A DNA stretch of 48,703 nt from Qipengyuania pacifica (GCF_019857205.1 NZ_JAHWXO010000013.1:1-48703); one strand, 5' to 3'. Positions 16,886-26,140 are shown, counted from the stretch's first letter. Notes: generated by a model from the letters alone, not told the origin. Made by a program: numbers and translations.

Positions 16886-17823
16886 TCGAGCTGCGCCAGC
16901 TTCGCTACCTGATTGCGGCCGCCGAGGCTGGCAGCTTCAGCCGCGCGGCGCGCAGCATCAATATCAAGCAGGCAACGCTTAGCAGGCATATCCTCGAAAT
17001 CGAGAAGCGGCTGGGTATGGCGCTGTTCGACCGCAAGACGCGCGGTGCCACGCTGACACCGAACGGCACAACCTATCTGCGGACGGCGCAGCGCATCGTC
17101 AGGGAGTTCGAGGAGCTGAACGCTTGGGTTCGCGCCACGAACGACGGCCATGCCGGCAAGCTGGCGGTGGGCTTCTATACGTCCTTCTCTGCCGGCAACT
17201 TGCGGGCGACGCTGAGCGAGTTCGGCGAACGCTATCCCGAGGTGAAAGTGTCCGGCTTCGAGCGCGACCGGGATATGCTGCTGGCCGGGATCGAGAACGG
17301 CCTGCTCGACATCGCGATCATGACCGGCGAGACACCCTATCGGGAGTTGATGAGCCGCCCCTTGTGGAGTGAGCGCATGTTGGTGGCGATGCCGGAAGGC
17401 CATCAGCTTATCGCGCGCGAGCGTATCCATTGGCCGGACCTGAGCGGCGAACGCTTCCTGCTCACCGAGCGCGATCCCGGCCCCGAAACCCGTAACATGC
17501 TGCTAGGGAAGCTTGGGATGCCGGGCTACACGCCCGAGATTGCAATGGACGACATCGGCCGCGACACGGTGCTTAGCGCCATCGCGCTGGGCGGCCATAT
17601 CTCGATCGTCGCGGAATCCGCGCTCGGCATCCAGATTCCAGGCGTCGTGTTTCGCGAGGTCCATGAGACTGGCAGCCACATACGGATAGGCTTTTCGGGG
17701 TATTGGCGGGCTGACAACGAGAATGCGGTCCTGCGCCGGTTTCTCGATTTCGTGGCCGTTCGCTATTCGCTGCCACCCATTCCCACGCCCCAGCCATCAC
17801 ATCACCAACCGGAGAAAAAATAG
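16882..17823 (+). CDS. LysR-family transcriptional regulator
   Basis: A 313-residue regulator. The N-terminal winged helix-turn-helix (residues ~3-62, FLRY-type LRQLRYLIAAAEAGSFSRAARSINIKQATLSRHI) is followed by a LysR substrate-binding domain (~90-295). The start is GTG 16882, overlapping the stop of the channel gene. LysR genes next to DUF2274-trbI occur in Tn4371-like elements (there called traR), so it may control conjugation genes. Its coupling to the RND operon equally allows control of efflux. The inducer is unknown. A small exported-protein gene follows 2 bp after its stop. Confidence 0.9.
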   Translation: MIELRQLRYLIAAAEAGSFSRAARSINIKQATLSRHILEIEKRLGMALFDRKTRGATLTPNGTTYLRTAQRIVREFEELNAWVRATNDGHAGKLAVGFYTSFSAGNLRATLSEFGERYPEVKVSGFERDRDMLLAGIENGLLDIAIMTGETPYRELMSRPLWSERMLVAMPEGHQLIARERIHWPDLSGERFLLTERDPGPETRNMLLGKLGMPGYTPEIAMDDIGRDTVLSAIALGGHISIVAESALGIQIPGVVFREVHETGSHIRIGFSGYWRADNENAVLRRFLDFVAVRYSLPPIPTPQPSHHQPEKK

Positions 17824-17825
17824 CC

Positions 17826-18125
17826 ATGACACAGAGTAAGACACTCATCATCGTGCTGGTCATCGGATTCGGCGCGGGCTTCGTCCTGCGCCCGGTGATC
17901 GTGCCCGTCGACCAAGCGGCGATCGTCGCCGACCCGCCTGCCGCCGCGCCGACGCCGGCCGAGCCGCGCGCGATGCAGTATTTCGCGGCGCATCTCGATG
18001 AAGCCCGGCAGGTCGTGGCGCAATGCGCGGAAGGAACGGCCCGCGGCGACGAGTGCGCCAACGCCGAGCAAGCGGTGATCGAGGCGGAAGGCCGCGAGCG
18101 GTTCAAGAAGTTCATGGGCAACTGA
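17826..18125 (+). CDS. Small membrane-anchored TrbK-like protein
   Basis: A 99-residue protein with one N-terminal membrane segment (TLIIVLVIGFGAGFVL, residues ~6-21), a Pro/Ala-rich linker and a C-terminal helical domain with two cysteines (QCAEGTARGDECANAE). Its last residues, AEGRERFKKFMGN, closely match the TrbJ C-terminus in this element (AEGRERFRRFMGN). The architecture (anchor, Pro/Ala linker, two Cys, aromatic end) is that of TrbK-type entry-exclusion proteins, and that is my best guess. It follows lysR by 2 bp and is convergent with the minus-strand trb operon. Confidence 0.6.
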   Translation: MTQSKTLIIVLVIGFGAGFVLRPVIVPVDQAAIVADPPAAAPTPAEPRAMQYFAAHLDEARQVVAQCAEGTARGDECANAEQAVIEAEGRERFKKFMGN

Positions 18126-18142
18126 CGGCAGGCGGCGCGCTC

Positions 18143-18364
18143 TCACTTCCGCTGCGCGAGCCACCGGCGAAAGCCCCTGTCCGTCGCCATGAGCTGAATG
18201 GCCATCGGCACTAGCAGTTTCTCGGGCGGCACAGGCGAACTGCCCGTCTCGGCCGCGTGTGCCTCCGCATAGGCGGTCAGCTCGCGATATACCGCAGCGG
18301 GAATGTCCACCGTGGCCTTTATCGGCTTCTCGTCGGGAAGCGGCCCCAGCTTCAATTTGCTCAT
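18143..18364 (-). CDS. DUF2274 protein, last gene of the trb operon
   Basis: A 73-residue protein of unknown function with the DUF2274 pattern MSKLKLGPLPDEKPIKATVDIPA. The sequence after it looks like a ribbon-helix-helix-type fold (VYRELTAYAEAHA), so DNA binding is possible but unproven. Its ATG overlaps the trbI stop by 4 bp. It regularly closes trb operons of Tn4371-like elements. Confidence 0.85.
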   Translation of the reverse strand: MSKLKLGPLPDEKPIKATVDIPAAVYRELTAYAEAHAAETGSSPVPPEKLLVPMAIQLMATDRGFRRWLAQRK

Positions 18365-19578
18365 CGTGCGCCTCCAACCGGCTCCAATACGAGGTCGCGG
18401 GTCAGAACCACGCGCAACGGATGCCCCGGCCGGATGGTGAGCGTCGGCTGCACGTTGAGCTGCCGACGCACGATCTGCTGGCCGGTCTGGTTGATGGTGT
18501 CCTGCGATCCGCGGCGCAGGGCGCGAGTCAGGTCATCCTCGCTGTCCGCGCCCAGCTCGGCCCCCACGCCAAGCAGCGTCGAGACGGCGGCGGCTTTCAG
18601 CAGGTTGCCCCAATGCTGGTTCACGCGATCCTGCAATCCGGCATAGCCGGCCGCATCGGCGCCGGGCTGGCGCTCGAGAACGATCGAGCGGCCGTCCGGC
18701 ATGATGAGCCGATCCCATGCCAGCAGCACGCGCGTCTGGCCGGCGGCGATTTCGCTGTCATACTCGCCGATCAGCCGCGCCCCTTGCGGGATGAGCAGGA
18801 TGCGGCCCGTAGGGCTGTCATAGACGTTCGCCGTCACCTGGGCGGTGATCTGGCCGGGCAGGTCGGAGCGGATGCCGGTGATGAGCGCGGCCGGAATGAT
18901 GCTGCCGGCCTGCACGATGTTGGGCGAAGCCGGCGCGACAAGCCGCTCGACGCTCACCGTGCGCTGGCTGGACGCCTGCGCCATGAAGGCGCGTTTGGCG
19001 GCCTGGTCGCCCTGCGCGGAATCGGCTGGCTGCGGAGCGGCAGCGTCGGGCGTTGCGATTGCGAGGTTCGGCAGCGAAGGCATGGCAGCGGCCCCGGCGC
19101 TACCGCCGCCGAGAAACACGCCGCTCATGCGCGCCGCGTCGCGCTCCTGGCTGATGCGCTGGCGGGCGGCTTCCTCGGCCTGGGCGCGCGGATCGGGCTG
19201 GGCGCCGACCGGCGGGACCGGGACATTCTCCCCGCGCTGTTGCGCCGAGACGATCGGGCCGCCGAGATCACCGGGAAGCGGCGGGCCGAGTTTCGGCGCC
19301 TGACTGTAATCGCGCGGTCCCGACGTGATGGTCTCGGAGGTGGCGCGGCTGTCCGTGCTGTAGAGTTCCTTTGCTTCCTTCTCGCCTGCCGGCTTCAGCG
19401 CATAGATCAGCGAGCCGCCGATCCCGAGGCTGGCGACGACGCCGATCGCGGCCAGAGCCTTGCGCGACAGGCGCATGACGCGCGGCGGGTCGCCGCGAAG
19501 CTGGAAGGCTTGAGGATCGGGGCGCGGCGCTTGCGGTGCGGCGGCCTCGGGCGGGGAATTGTCGGCCGGATCGGTCAC
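18361..19578 (-). CDS. trbI: TrbI, VirB10-like core-complex protein
   Basis: A 405-residue envelope-spanning subunit of the P-type conjugation channel. The N-terminal cytoplasmic tail is Pro-rich, one inner-membrane segment lies at ~40-60 (ALAAIGVVASLGIGGSLIYAL), then a long disordered Pro/Gln/Ala region. The conserved VirB10 domain (~190-400) includes ARLIGEYDSEIAAGQTRVLLAWDRLIMPDG. It acts with TrbG (VirB9) and TrbF (VirB8) to join inner and outer membranes. It overlaps both trbG upstream and the DUF2274 gene downstream by 4 bp. Confidence 0.93.
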   Translation of the reverse strand: MTDPADNSPPEAAAPQAPRPDPQAFQLRGDPPRVMRLSRKALAAIGVVASLGIGGSLIYALKPAGEKEAKELYSTDSRATSETITSGPRDYSQAPKLGPPLPGDLGGPIVSAQQRGENVPVPPVGAQPDPRAQAEEAARQRISQERDAARMSGVFLGGGSAGAAAMPSLPNLAIATPDAAAPQPADSAQGDQAAKRAFMAQASSQRTVSVERLVAPASPNIVQAGSIIPAALITGIRSDLPGQITAQVTANVYDSPTGRILLIPQGARLIGEYDSEIAAGQTRVLLAWDRLIMPDGRSIVLERQPGADAAGYAGLQDRVNQHWGNLLKAAAVSTLLGVGAELGADSEDDLTRALRRGSQDTINQTGQQIVRRQLNVQPTLTIRPGHPLRVVLTRDLVLEPVGGAR

Positions 19579-20591
19579 GGCCGCCCCCTGCGTCCGTCGT
19601 CGCGCACGATGCGGACGCGCTGCTCGCTGCGCCGGTCGCCCAGGCGCAGCTCAGCGGCGGCGAACAGCCGGTCCACCACCATGTAGCGGCCCTGCACACG
19701 ATAGTTGACCAGCTCGGCGTCGCCGGCCGCGCCGGTCGCGAACAAGGGCGGCATCTCGCCCTGCGAGATCCCGGCCGGAAACTCGATGAACACCTGGGCG
19801 GAATCGTCGAAGGCGCGAACGGGCTTCCACGGCACGCGGTCGCCCTCGATCCGGTAACGGAAGTTGAGCGCCGCGAGGTCGAGGCCGGTCGCGACGGGGG
19901 CCGAGGCGGCGGCTTCGGCATTGGCGCCGCGCAGCGCGATGAGCTGGTCCTGCGGATAGGTCCACGAGACCGACGCCATGTAGGTCGAAGCCGTCGCGCG
20001 CAGCTCCAGATGATAGGTGCGCCGGGAAGTGTTGATGATGAGGTTCGTGGAAAGGTCGGGCCGCGTCGGCTTCACGAGGATATGCACGCGCGCCGTCGCG
20101 CCGCTGCCGCTCACCGTGTCGCCAATGATCCACCTGACCGTATCGCCGGCCGCGACCGGCCCCGACCCCACGAGCTGCTCGCCTTCCTGCAAGGCGATGT
20201 CCGTTACCTGTCCGGGCGCGGTATAGACCTGATAGAGCGCGCCGTCCGTCCAGGGATATTGCTGGATGGCGTTGAGGAAACCGTCACGCACCGGCTGCAC
20301 GCGGGCGGCGGCGTTGGCGGCCCCGACGCGGCGGCGCGGATCGGCGGGCTCGGAAGTCGCCGCTCCGGCCGCGACCGGCTTCAATTGGCCGGGGAGCGGC
20401 AGGGGTTCGGGGATCGTCACCACCTCGACGGGGCGCGGCGGTTCCGCAGCCGGCGTCGCCGCGATCTCGCGCGGCGGATCGTCGTAGGCGATGGCGGGCG
20501 GCTTCGCCGAGGTGGTGGCGCAGCCGGCGAGCGCGGTGGCGGAGACAAGCAGGACCGCCGAGGCGGAACGGCGAAATGGCGTGTGCGTCAT
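19575..20591 (-). CDS. trbG: TrbG, VirB9-like outer-membrane lipoprotein
   Basis: A 338-residue subunit of the outer part of the mating channel. It starts MTHTPFRRSASAVLLVSATALAGC, a lipoprotein signal with lipobox LAGC. The CagX/VirB9 domain fills the C-terminal two thirds (VYTAPGQVTDIALQEGE, IINTSRRTYHLELRA). The frame begins upstream at 20612, but ATG 20591 overlaps the trbF stop in the operon's usual ATGA pattern and gives the signal peptide directly. Confidence 0.93.
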   Translation of the reverse strand: MTHTPFRRSASAVLLVSATALAGCATTSAKPPAIAYDDPPREIAATPAAEPPRPVEVVTIPEPLPLPGQLKPVAAGAATSEPADPRRRVGAANAAARVQPVRDGFLNAIQQYPWTDGALYQVYTAPGQVTDIALQEGEQLVGSGPVAAGDTVRWIIGDTVSGSGATARVHILVKPTRPDLSTNLIINTSRRTYHLELRATASTYMASVSWTYPQDQLIALRGANAEAAASAPVATGLDLAALNFRYRIEGDRVPWKPVRAFDDSAQVFIEFPAGISQGEMPPLFATGAAGDAELVNYRVQGRYMVVDRLFAAAELRLGDRRSEQRVRIVRDDGRRGRP

Positions 20592-21271
20592 TGCGACAGC
20601 TCCCTTGACCAATTCAAAGCGTTGACGAAGACGCCGAGCGGGTTCTTGCGCAGGGCGTCGGGCGTGCGCGGCGGCTGCACGACGATGGTGAGGATCGCGG
20701 ACCAGCGTTCGGTGGCGGCGAGGCTACCGTCCTGATAGCGCCGCTCGGTCCATGCGACGCGGAAGCTGTCGGGCGATGCCCGGATCACGCTCGACACGTC
20801 CACCGCGACCTGCACCCGGCCGACATTGGCGAAGGGGTCGTTGGCGCGGGCGTAGTCGTTTAGCGCCACCGCTCCCCGATCGGTCGTGAAGTCGTAGGCG
20901 CGCAGCCAGTTCTGGCGGACGATAACCGGATCGGCCGGGATCGCCCTGACCTGCTCGATGAAGCGGGCGAGATGGAACGCGATCTGTGGATCGGTCGGGC
21001 GGTAGCCGGCTTCGGCGGGGGCGACGGCCTGGGCCTCGCCGAGCCGATCGACCTGCACCACCCAGGGCACGATATGCCCACGCGCCGACTGCCAGACGAG
21101 GCCGGCGGAAAGACCGCCCGAGAGCGCCAGCGCGCCGAAGAAGGCGAGGCGCCAGTTCTTCGCCTGCACGCGGGCGGAGCCGATGCGGTCGTCCCAGACT
21201 TGCGCGGCGCGCTGATAGGGTGTGGCGGGTTCGGCGGTCTGGCCATAGCGGATGGTGGGGCGTCGGAACAT
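20588..21271 (-). CDS. trbF: TrbF, VirB8-like inner-membrane protein
   Basis: A 227-residue bitopic protein with a short cytoplasmic N-terminus, one membrane segment (residues ~43-62, FFGALALSGGLSAGLVW) and a periplasmic VirB8 domain (FIEQVRAIPADPVIVRQNWLRAYDF). It nucleates assembly of the conjugation channel with TrbG and TrbI. It lies 6 bp after trbL. Confidence 0.93.
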   Translation of the reverse strand: MFRRPTIRYGQTAEPATPYQRAAQVWDDRIGSARVQAKNWRLAFFGALALSGGLSAGLVWQSARGHIVPWVVQVDRLGEAQAVAPAEAGYRPTDPQIAFHLARFIEQVRAIPADPVIVRQNWLRAYDFTTDRGAVALNDYARANDPFANVGRVQVAVDVSSVIRASPDSFRVAWTERRYQDGSLAATERWSAILTIVVQPPRTPDALRKNPLGVFVNALNWSRELSQ

Positions 21272-21277
21272 CGGAGG

Positions 21278-22663
21278 TCAGTCCTTCTCTTTGATGTCGG
21301 GACCGGCTCCGCCGCCGTGGCTGTCGCCGGCCTTCATGGTGTGGGCGAGGACGGTCGCGCCGTGGCTGACGGCCTGGCGGCGTTTCATCGCGGCGGCCCA
21401 TTGAGGCTGGGCCGACGAGCCGGTCGATGCGGAACCGCCAGCGGTTGCGGCGGCCGGGCCGGCGGGCGCGGGTCCGCCGGTGATCGTGCCGCCGGTGGCG
21501 GTGAACCCGGCACGGGCGCCGGAGCGGAAGTTGGACTTCATTGCCGCGCCGCCCTTGGCGGCGGCCGCGCGCAGCGGTGAAAGGACGGCGCTCGCCGCGC
21601 TTCCCGCCGCCGCCTGGCCGACCGCGGCCATGCCGCCCGCGACAGCGCCCGCGCCGCTCTTGCCCAGCGAGCCGAGGCTGTAGGCGCTGGTCGCACCGCC
21701 AGCCATCTGAGCGCCGCCACGCGCGGCGGCGCCTGTCATCCGACCGGCCGTGCCGAGCGCGGAGCCGGCGGCCCCGACGCCAAGCCGTGCGGCGGCTGCG
21801 CCACCGACCAGCGCGCCGCCTGCTGCCAGCGCGGTCCCGGCCGCCGCACCCGCGCCGAGCTGCGGGCCGCCCGAGACGATGCCGTTCGCAATGCCAGGAC
21901 CGAAGATCGACAGGCCCAGGAGCGACAGCGCGGCGAGCGCGATGGCCATGACCTGATTGATGTCGGGCGCGGGGCCGAGGGCCGCGCCGGTGAACTGGCT
22001 GAACAGGGTGGTGCCGATGCCGGTAATGACCGCAAGCACCAGCACCTTGATGCCGGTCGAGACGACATGGCCCAGCACCTTCTCGGCCATGAACGCGGTC
22101 TTGTTGAAAAAGGCGAAGGGCAGCAGGACGAAGCCGGCGAGCGTCACCAGCTTGAACTCGATCAGCGTGATGAAGACCTGCACGGCGATGATGAAGAAGG
22201 CGAGCACCACGATCACCCAGGCGAGCAGCAGCACGAGGATCAGCGCGAGGTTCGAGAACACAGCCCAAAGGCTGGAGAACTGCCCCGCCGCATCGAGCAG
22301 CGGCTTGGCGGCTTCGAGCCCCTTCGCCGCGATCGTGCCGGGCTTCATGAACTCGTCGATCGTCATCGCCCCGCCGCTGGCCTGGAGGCCGAGCCCGGCG
22401 AAGCTCTCGAACACGATGGTCGCGAGCAGCGCGAAATTGCCGATGATGAAAGCGAAAGTGCCGATGTAGAGCGTCTTCTTGACGAGGCGCTGAAGCACGT
22501 CCTCGTCCGCACCCCAGGCCCAGAACAGGCCGGCGAGCGTCACGTCGATGGCGATCAGCGTGGTCGAGAGGAACGCGACCTCACCGCCGAGCAGCCCGAA
22601 TCCGCTGTCGATGTAGCCGGTGAAGACATTGAGGAAATTGTCGATAACGCCGGTGTCGTTCAT
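21278..22663 (-). CDS. trbL: TrbL, VirB6-like polytopic channel protein
   Basis: A 461-residue inner-membrane protein with five to six membrane segments in the first ~300 residues (VIDNFLNVFTGYIDSGF, LLAWVIVVLAFFIIAVQVFITLIEF, LVLAVITGIGTTLF and others). A very Ala/Gly-rich low-complexity tail follows (~290-440). It is thought to form part of the inner-membrane translocation pore. The low-complexity tail varies widely between relatives and matches the high GC here. It overlaps the trbK-like gene by 4 bp. Confidence 0.92.
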   Translation of the reverse strand: MNDTGVIDNFLNVFTGYIDSGFGLLGGEVAFLSTTLIAIDVTLAGLFWAWGADEDVLQRLVKKTLYIGTFAFIIGNFALLATIVFESFAGLGLQASGGAMTIDEFMKPGTIAAKGLEAAKPLLDAAGQFSSLWAVFSNLALILVLLLAWVIVVLAFFIIAVQVFITLIEFKLVTLAGFVLLPFAFFNKTAFMAEKVLGHVVSTGIKVLVLAVITGIGTTLFSQFTGAALGPAPDINQVMAIALAALSLLGLSIFGPGIANGIVSGGPQLGAGAAAGTALAAGGALVGGAAAARLGVGAAGSALGTAGRMTGAAARGGAQMAGGATSAYSLGSLGKSGAGAVAGGMAAVGQAAAGSAASAVLSPLRAAAAKGGAAMKSNFRSGARAGFTATGGTITGGPAPAGPAAATAGGSASTGSSAQPQWAAAMKRRQAVSHGATVLAHTMKAGDSHGGGAGPDIKEKD

Positions 22664-22962
22664 GGCGCGGCGCCTTCATCCGGCGCCGTGTCGCCGCCGC
22701 GCTCGATCTCGGGCGCGGGCTCGTCCTGGCGGAAGAAGCGGCGGCGGTTGGCGGCCCAGGCCGCCTCGCAGCCGCTGTCCGGCATGGTGAGCGAGGCGCA
22801 GCGATCCAGCTCGCGGGCGAGCCTGGCCTGGCCATCGTCCGCCGACAGGACAAGCGGCGGCGCGGGCGCAGGCTCATCGGGCTGGACGGCGGCGGCGATC
22901 GCCACCGTCATCATCAGCCCGGCCAGCGCCGCCACCCCCGCGATCTTCGCCGTGCGCGGCAT
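22660..22962 (-). CDS. TrbK-alt, putative entry-exclusion protein
   Basis: A 100-residue protein with an N-terminal membrane or signal segment (IAGVAALAGLMMTVAIAAAV), a Pro-rich linker and a C-terminal pattern RCASLTMPDSGCEAAWAANRRRFF. Two cysteines followed by AW and RRRFF are characteristic of proteins annotated as TrbK-alt. These are thought to block redundant entry of the same element into a cell that already has it. It sits between trbJ and trbL, the expected place, and overlaps trbL by ATGA. Confidence 0.8.
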   Translation of the reverse strand: MPRTAKIAGVAALAGLMMTVAIAAAVQPDEPAPAPPLVLSADDGQARLARELDRCASLTMPDSGCEAAWAANRRRFFRQDEPAPEIERGGDTAPDEGAAP

Positions 22963-22970
22963 TGGGCGTC

Positions 22971-23687
22971 TCAGTTGCCCATGAAGCGGCGGAACCGCTC
23001 GCGCCCCTCGGCCTCCTCGGCCGCCTGGCGGGCGGATTGCAGCGCCTGCGCCCGGCCCTGCGCCGCCACGGCGGCGGTCAGGTCGGCGAGCTGCTGCGAT
23101 TGCAGCGCGAGGAGCTGGTTGCCCGCCTGCGTCGCCTGGAGCGCGCCGGTCGCGGACTGGCTGGCCGAGACCAGGCTGTCCATCGTGGTGCGGGCGCTTT
23201 CGATGTTGCCGACGACGCCGGCCTGCACCTGCAAGGCGTCCTGAAAGGCGCCGACGCTATCCTCCCAGCGGGCATTGGCGTTGGCGACCATCTGCGCGTG
23301 ATCGCCGGTCAGCGCCGCGCCCTTGTAGCGGCCGTTGAACGCCTGCTGGATGTCCTGCACGTCGTAGGCGATGCGCTGCGCCTGGCCGAGCAGTTGCTGC
23401 GTCTGCTGAATCTGCTGCTGAAGCGTGCTCACCGTCGAGAGCGGCAAGCTGGCGAGGTTGCGCGCCTCGTTGATGAGGCTCGTCGCCTGCTGCTGGATTT
23501 GCTGGATCTGATTGTTGATCTGCTGAAGCGACCGGGCGGCCGTCAGCACGTTCTGCGCGTAGTTGGTCGGGTCATAGACGATGCCGCCGAACTGCGCGTA
23601 GGCCGGCATGGGCGCGATCATCGGCACGACGGCCGCGCTGGCGAGGACGCCGGCCAGGATGGCGCGGCGCAGGGGGAATCCGGTCAT
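22971..23687 (-). CDS. trbJ: TrbJ, VirB5-like pilus-associated protein
   Basis: A 238-residue exported protein. A signal peptide (residues ~1-32, ending APMPAYA-QF) is followed by long Gln-rich helices (LQQINNQIQQIQQQATSLINEARNLA) typical of VirB5/TrbJ. These proteins sit at the pilus tip or base and aid contact with the recipient. The C-terminus AEGRERFRRFMGN is shared with the small protein at 17826. ATG 23687 overlaps the trbE stop. The longer open frame from 23771 lacks a signal peptide at its start. Confidence 0.93.
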   Translation of the reverse strand: MTGFPLRRAILAGVLASAAVVPMIAPMPAYAQFGGIVYDPTNYAQNVLTAARSLQQINNQIQQIQQQATSLINEARNLASLPLSTVSTLQQQIQQTQQLLGQAQRIAYDVQDIQQAFNGRYKGAALTGDHAQMVANANARWEDSVGAFQDALQVQAGVVGNIESARTTMDSLVSASQSATGALQATQAGNQLLALQSQQLADLTAAVAAQGRAQALQSARQAAEEAEGRERFRRFMGN

Positions 23688-26140
23688 AGAGGTAGCTCCT
23701 GCTGAGGTTGGCGTTGGGGATCGGGGGGAAGAAGCTCGACGGCCCAGGCGCAGCCGCGATGGCGCAGCCATTCGGCCGCGAACCCGGCTTGGCCGTAGGT
23801 CTCGATGATGTCGGTGATGGCGAGCTGGTCGGTCTTCGACGACGCGGCGGCGAAGGTCAGCGCGACCTCACCCAGCCCCAGTTCGAACAGGCGATTGCCG
23901 CGCCTGCTTTGACAGTAATAATCCCTCTTGGGTGTCGCCCGGCTGAGGATTTCGATCTGTCGGGCATTGAGCCCGAACCGCTCATAGATCACCGCGATCT
24001 GCGGCTCGGCGGCGCGCTCATTCGGCAGGAAGATGCGCGTCGGGCAGGATTCGATGATGGCCGGCGCGATGCTCGACGTCTCGATGTCGGCGAGGCTCTG
24101 CGTCGCGAAGACGACGCTGGCATTGCGCTTGCGCAAGGTCTTCAGCCATTCGCGAAGCTGCGCGGCGAAGTCCGGACTATCGAGGACCAGCCAGCCCTCG
24201 TCGATGATGATGAGCGTCGGCGAGCCGTCCAGCCGCCCTTCGATCCGGTGGAACAGATAGGAGAGCACCGCGGCGGCCGAGCCGGCGCCGACCAGGCCCT
24301 CGGTCTCGAAGGCTTGCATGTCGGCTTCGCCCAGCCGCTCGGCCTCGGCGTCGAGCAGCCGGCCCCACGGCCCGCCGATGCAATAGGGCGCGAGCGCCTG
24401 CTTGAGATGCTGGCTCTGCAACAGGACCGCGAGCCCTGTCAGCGTCCGTTCTGCCGGCGGCGCGCTGGCGAGGGAGCCCAGCGCCAACCATATATGCTCT
24501 TTAGCTTGCGGATCGACGGCGACGCCTTCGCTGGCGAGGATCGCCGCCAGCCATTCGGCCGCCCAGGCGCGCTCGGCCGGATCGTCGATCCGAGCGAGCG
24601 GCTGCAACTGCACACCACCATCGCTGTCGTCGGACAATCCGCCGCCGAGATCCTGCCAGTCTCCGCCGCAGGCGATGGCGGCGGCGCGGATCGAGCCGCC
24701 GAAGTCGAAGGCGAAGACCTGGGCCTTCTCGTAGCGACGGAACTGCATCGCCATCAGCGCGAGCAGCACCGACTTGCCCGCGCCGGTCGGCCCGACGATC
24801 AGCGTGTGGCCGACATCGCTGCCGTCGGGGTGAAGGGAAAACCGGAACGGGGTCGAGCCTTCGGTCCTGCCATAGAGCAAGGGGGGTTCACCGAAATGCT
24901 CGTCCCGTTCCGGCCCCGCCCATACCGCTGACAGAGGGATCAGGTGGGCGAGATTGATGGTGGAGATCGGCGGTTGCCGGACGTTGGCGTAGGTGTGGCC
25001 GGGCAGGCTCCCCAGCCATGCCTCGATCGCGTTCATGCCCTCGGGGATGACGGTGAAGTCGCGGCCCTGGATGACCTTCTCGACAAGCCGCAGCTTCTCG
25101 GCCGCAATGGCGGGATCGCGGTCCCACACCGTCACCGTCGCGGTGACGTAGGCCATGCCGGCATAGTCTGCGCCCAGCTCCTGCAGGGCGGTGTCGGCGT
25201 CGGCCGCCTTGTTCGAGGCGTCGCTGTCGAGCAGCGTGGACGCCTCGTTGGTCATGACTTCCTTGAGGATGGCCGCGACCGATTTGCGTTTCGCAAACCA
25301 TTGCCGCCTGATCCTGGTCAGCAGCTTGGTCGCGTCGGTCTTGTCGAGCATGATCGCCCGCGTCGCCCAGCGATACTCGAAGGCGAGCCGGTTCAGTTCG
25401 TCGAGCAGGCCGGGAAACGTGACGCTCGGGAATCCGACGATGGTGAGCGTGCGGAGGTGATGATCGCCCAGGCGCGGCTCCAGCCCGCCGGTCAGCGGCT
25501 CGTCGGCGAGCAGCGCGTCGAGATGCATGGGCGTCTCGGGGACGCGCACGCGCTGGCGCCGGGTGGAGATCGTGCTGTGCAGGTAGGTCAGCGTTTCGGC
25601 GTCATCGAGCCAGCGGACCTCGGGGACGAAGCCCTCGACCAGATTGAGAACGCGGTCGCTACGATCAGCGAAGCCCTTGAGCAGCTCCCACGGATCGACG
25701 CCGGTGGTGGACCGGCCCTCGTAGAGCCAGCTTTCGGCACGGGCGGCTTCCTCGGCCGGCGGCATCCACAAGAGCGTCAGATAATAGGCGCTCTCGAAGT
25801 GGGCGCCTTCCTCGCGGAATTGTTCGCGCCGCTCCATGTCCACCAGCGCCGAGACGGGATCGGGGAACGCCGATTTCGGGTAGTCGAGCGCGGGTGTGCG
25901 CTGCGCCTCGACGAAGATCGCCCAGCCCGAACCGAGCCGCCGCAGCGCATTGTTCAGCCGCGCGGTGGTGGCGACCAGCTCGGCGGGCGTGGCGCTGTCG
26001 AGATCGGGGCCACGGAATCGCGCGGTCCTTTGAAAGCTGCCGTCCTTGTTGAGCACGACGCTTGTCCCGACCAGGGCGGCCCAAGGCAGGAAGTCGGCCA
26101 GGTGGGCGGCGCGATTCCTGTATTCGCGCAAGGACATCAT
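23684..26140 (-). CDS. trbE: TrbE, VirB4-like conjugation ATPase
   Basis: An 818-residue ATPase that powers pilus assembly and DNA transfer at the inner membrane. The CagE/VirB4 N-terminal domain precedes a RecA-like motor with Walker A GPTGAGKSVLLALMA (about residue 455) and Walker B LIIIDEGWLVLD. FATQSLADIE follows as the sensor region. The start MMSLREYRNRAAHLADFLPW at ATG 26140 matches the family. The longer frame to 26263 overlaps trbD and is unlikely. It overlaps trbD and trbJ by a few bases. Confidence 0.95.
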   Translation of the reverse strand: MMSLREYRNRAAHLADFLPWAALVGTSVVLNKDGSFQRTARFRGPDLDSATPAELVATTARLNNALRRLGSGWAIFVEAQRTPALDYPKSAFPDPVSALVDMERREQFREEGAHFESAYYLTLLWMPPAEEAARAESWLYEGRSTTGVDPWELLKGFADRSDRVLNLVEGFVPEVRWLDDAETLTYLHSTISTRRQRVRVPETPMHLDALLADEPLTGGLEPRLGDHHLRTLTIVGFPSVTFPGLLDELNRLAFEYRWATRAIMLDKTDATKLLTRIRRQWFAKRKSVAAILKEVMTNEASTLLDSDASNKAADADTALQELGADYAGMAYVTATVTVWDRDPAIAAEKLRLVEKVIQGRDFTVIPEGMNAIEAWLGSLPGHTYANVRQPPISTINLAHLIPLSAVWAGPERDEHFGEPPLLYGRTEGSTPFRFSLHPDGSDVGHTLIVGPTGAGKSVLLALMAMQFRRYEKAQVFAFDFGGSIRAAAIACGGDWQDLGGGLSDDSDGGVQLQPLARIDDPAERAWAAEWLAAILASEGVAVDPQAKEHIWLALGSLASAPPAERTLTGLAVLLQSQHLKQALAPYCIGGPWGRLLDAEAERLGEADMQAFETEGLVGAGSAAAVLSYLFHRIEGRLDGSPTLIIIDEGWLVLDSPDFAAQLREWLKTLRKRNASVVFATQSLADIETSSIAPAIIESCPTRIFLPNERAAEPQIAVIYERFGLNARQIEILSRATPKRDYYCQSRRGNRLFELGLGEVALTFAAASSKTDQLAITDIIETYGQAGFAAEWLRHRGCAWAVELLPPDPQRQPQQELPL

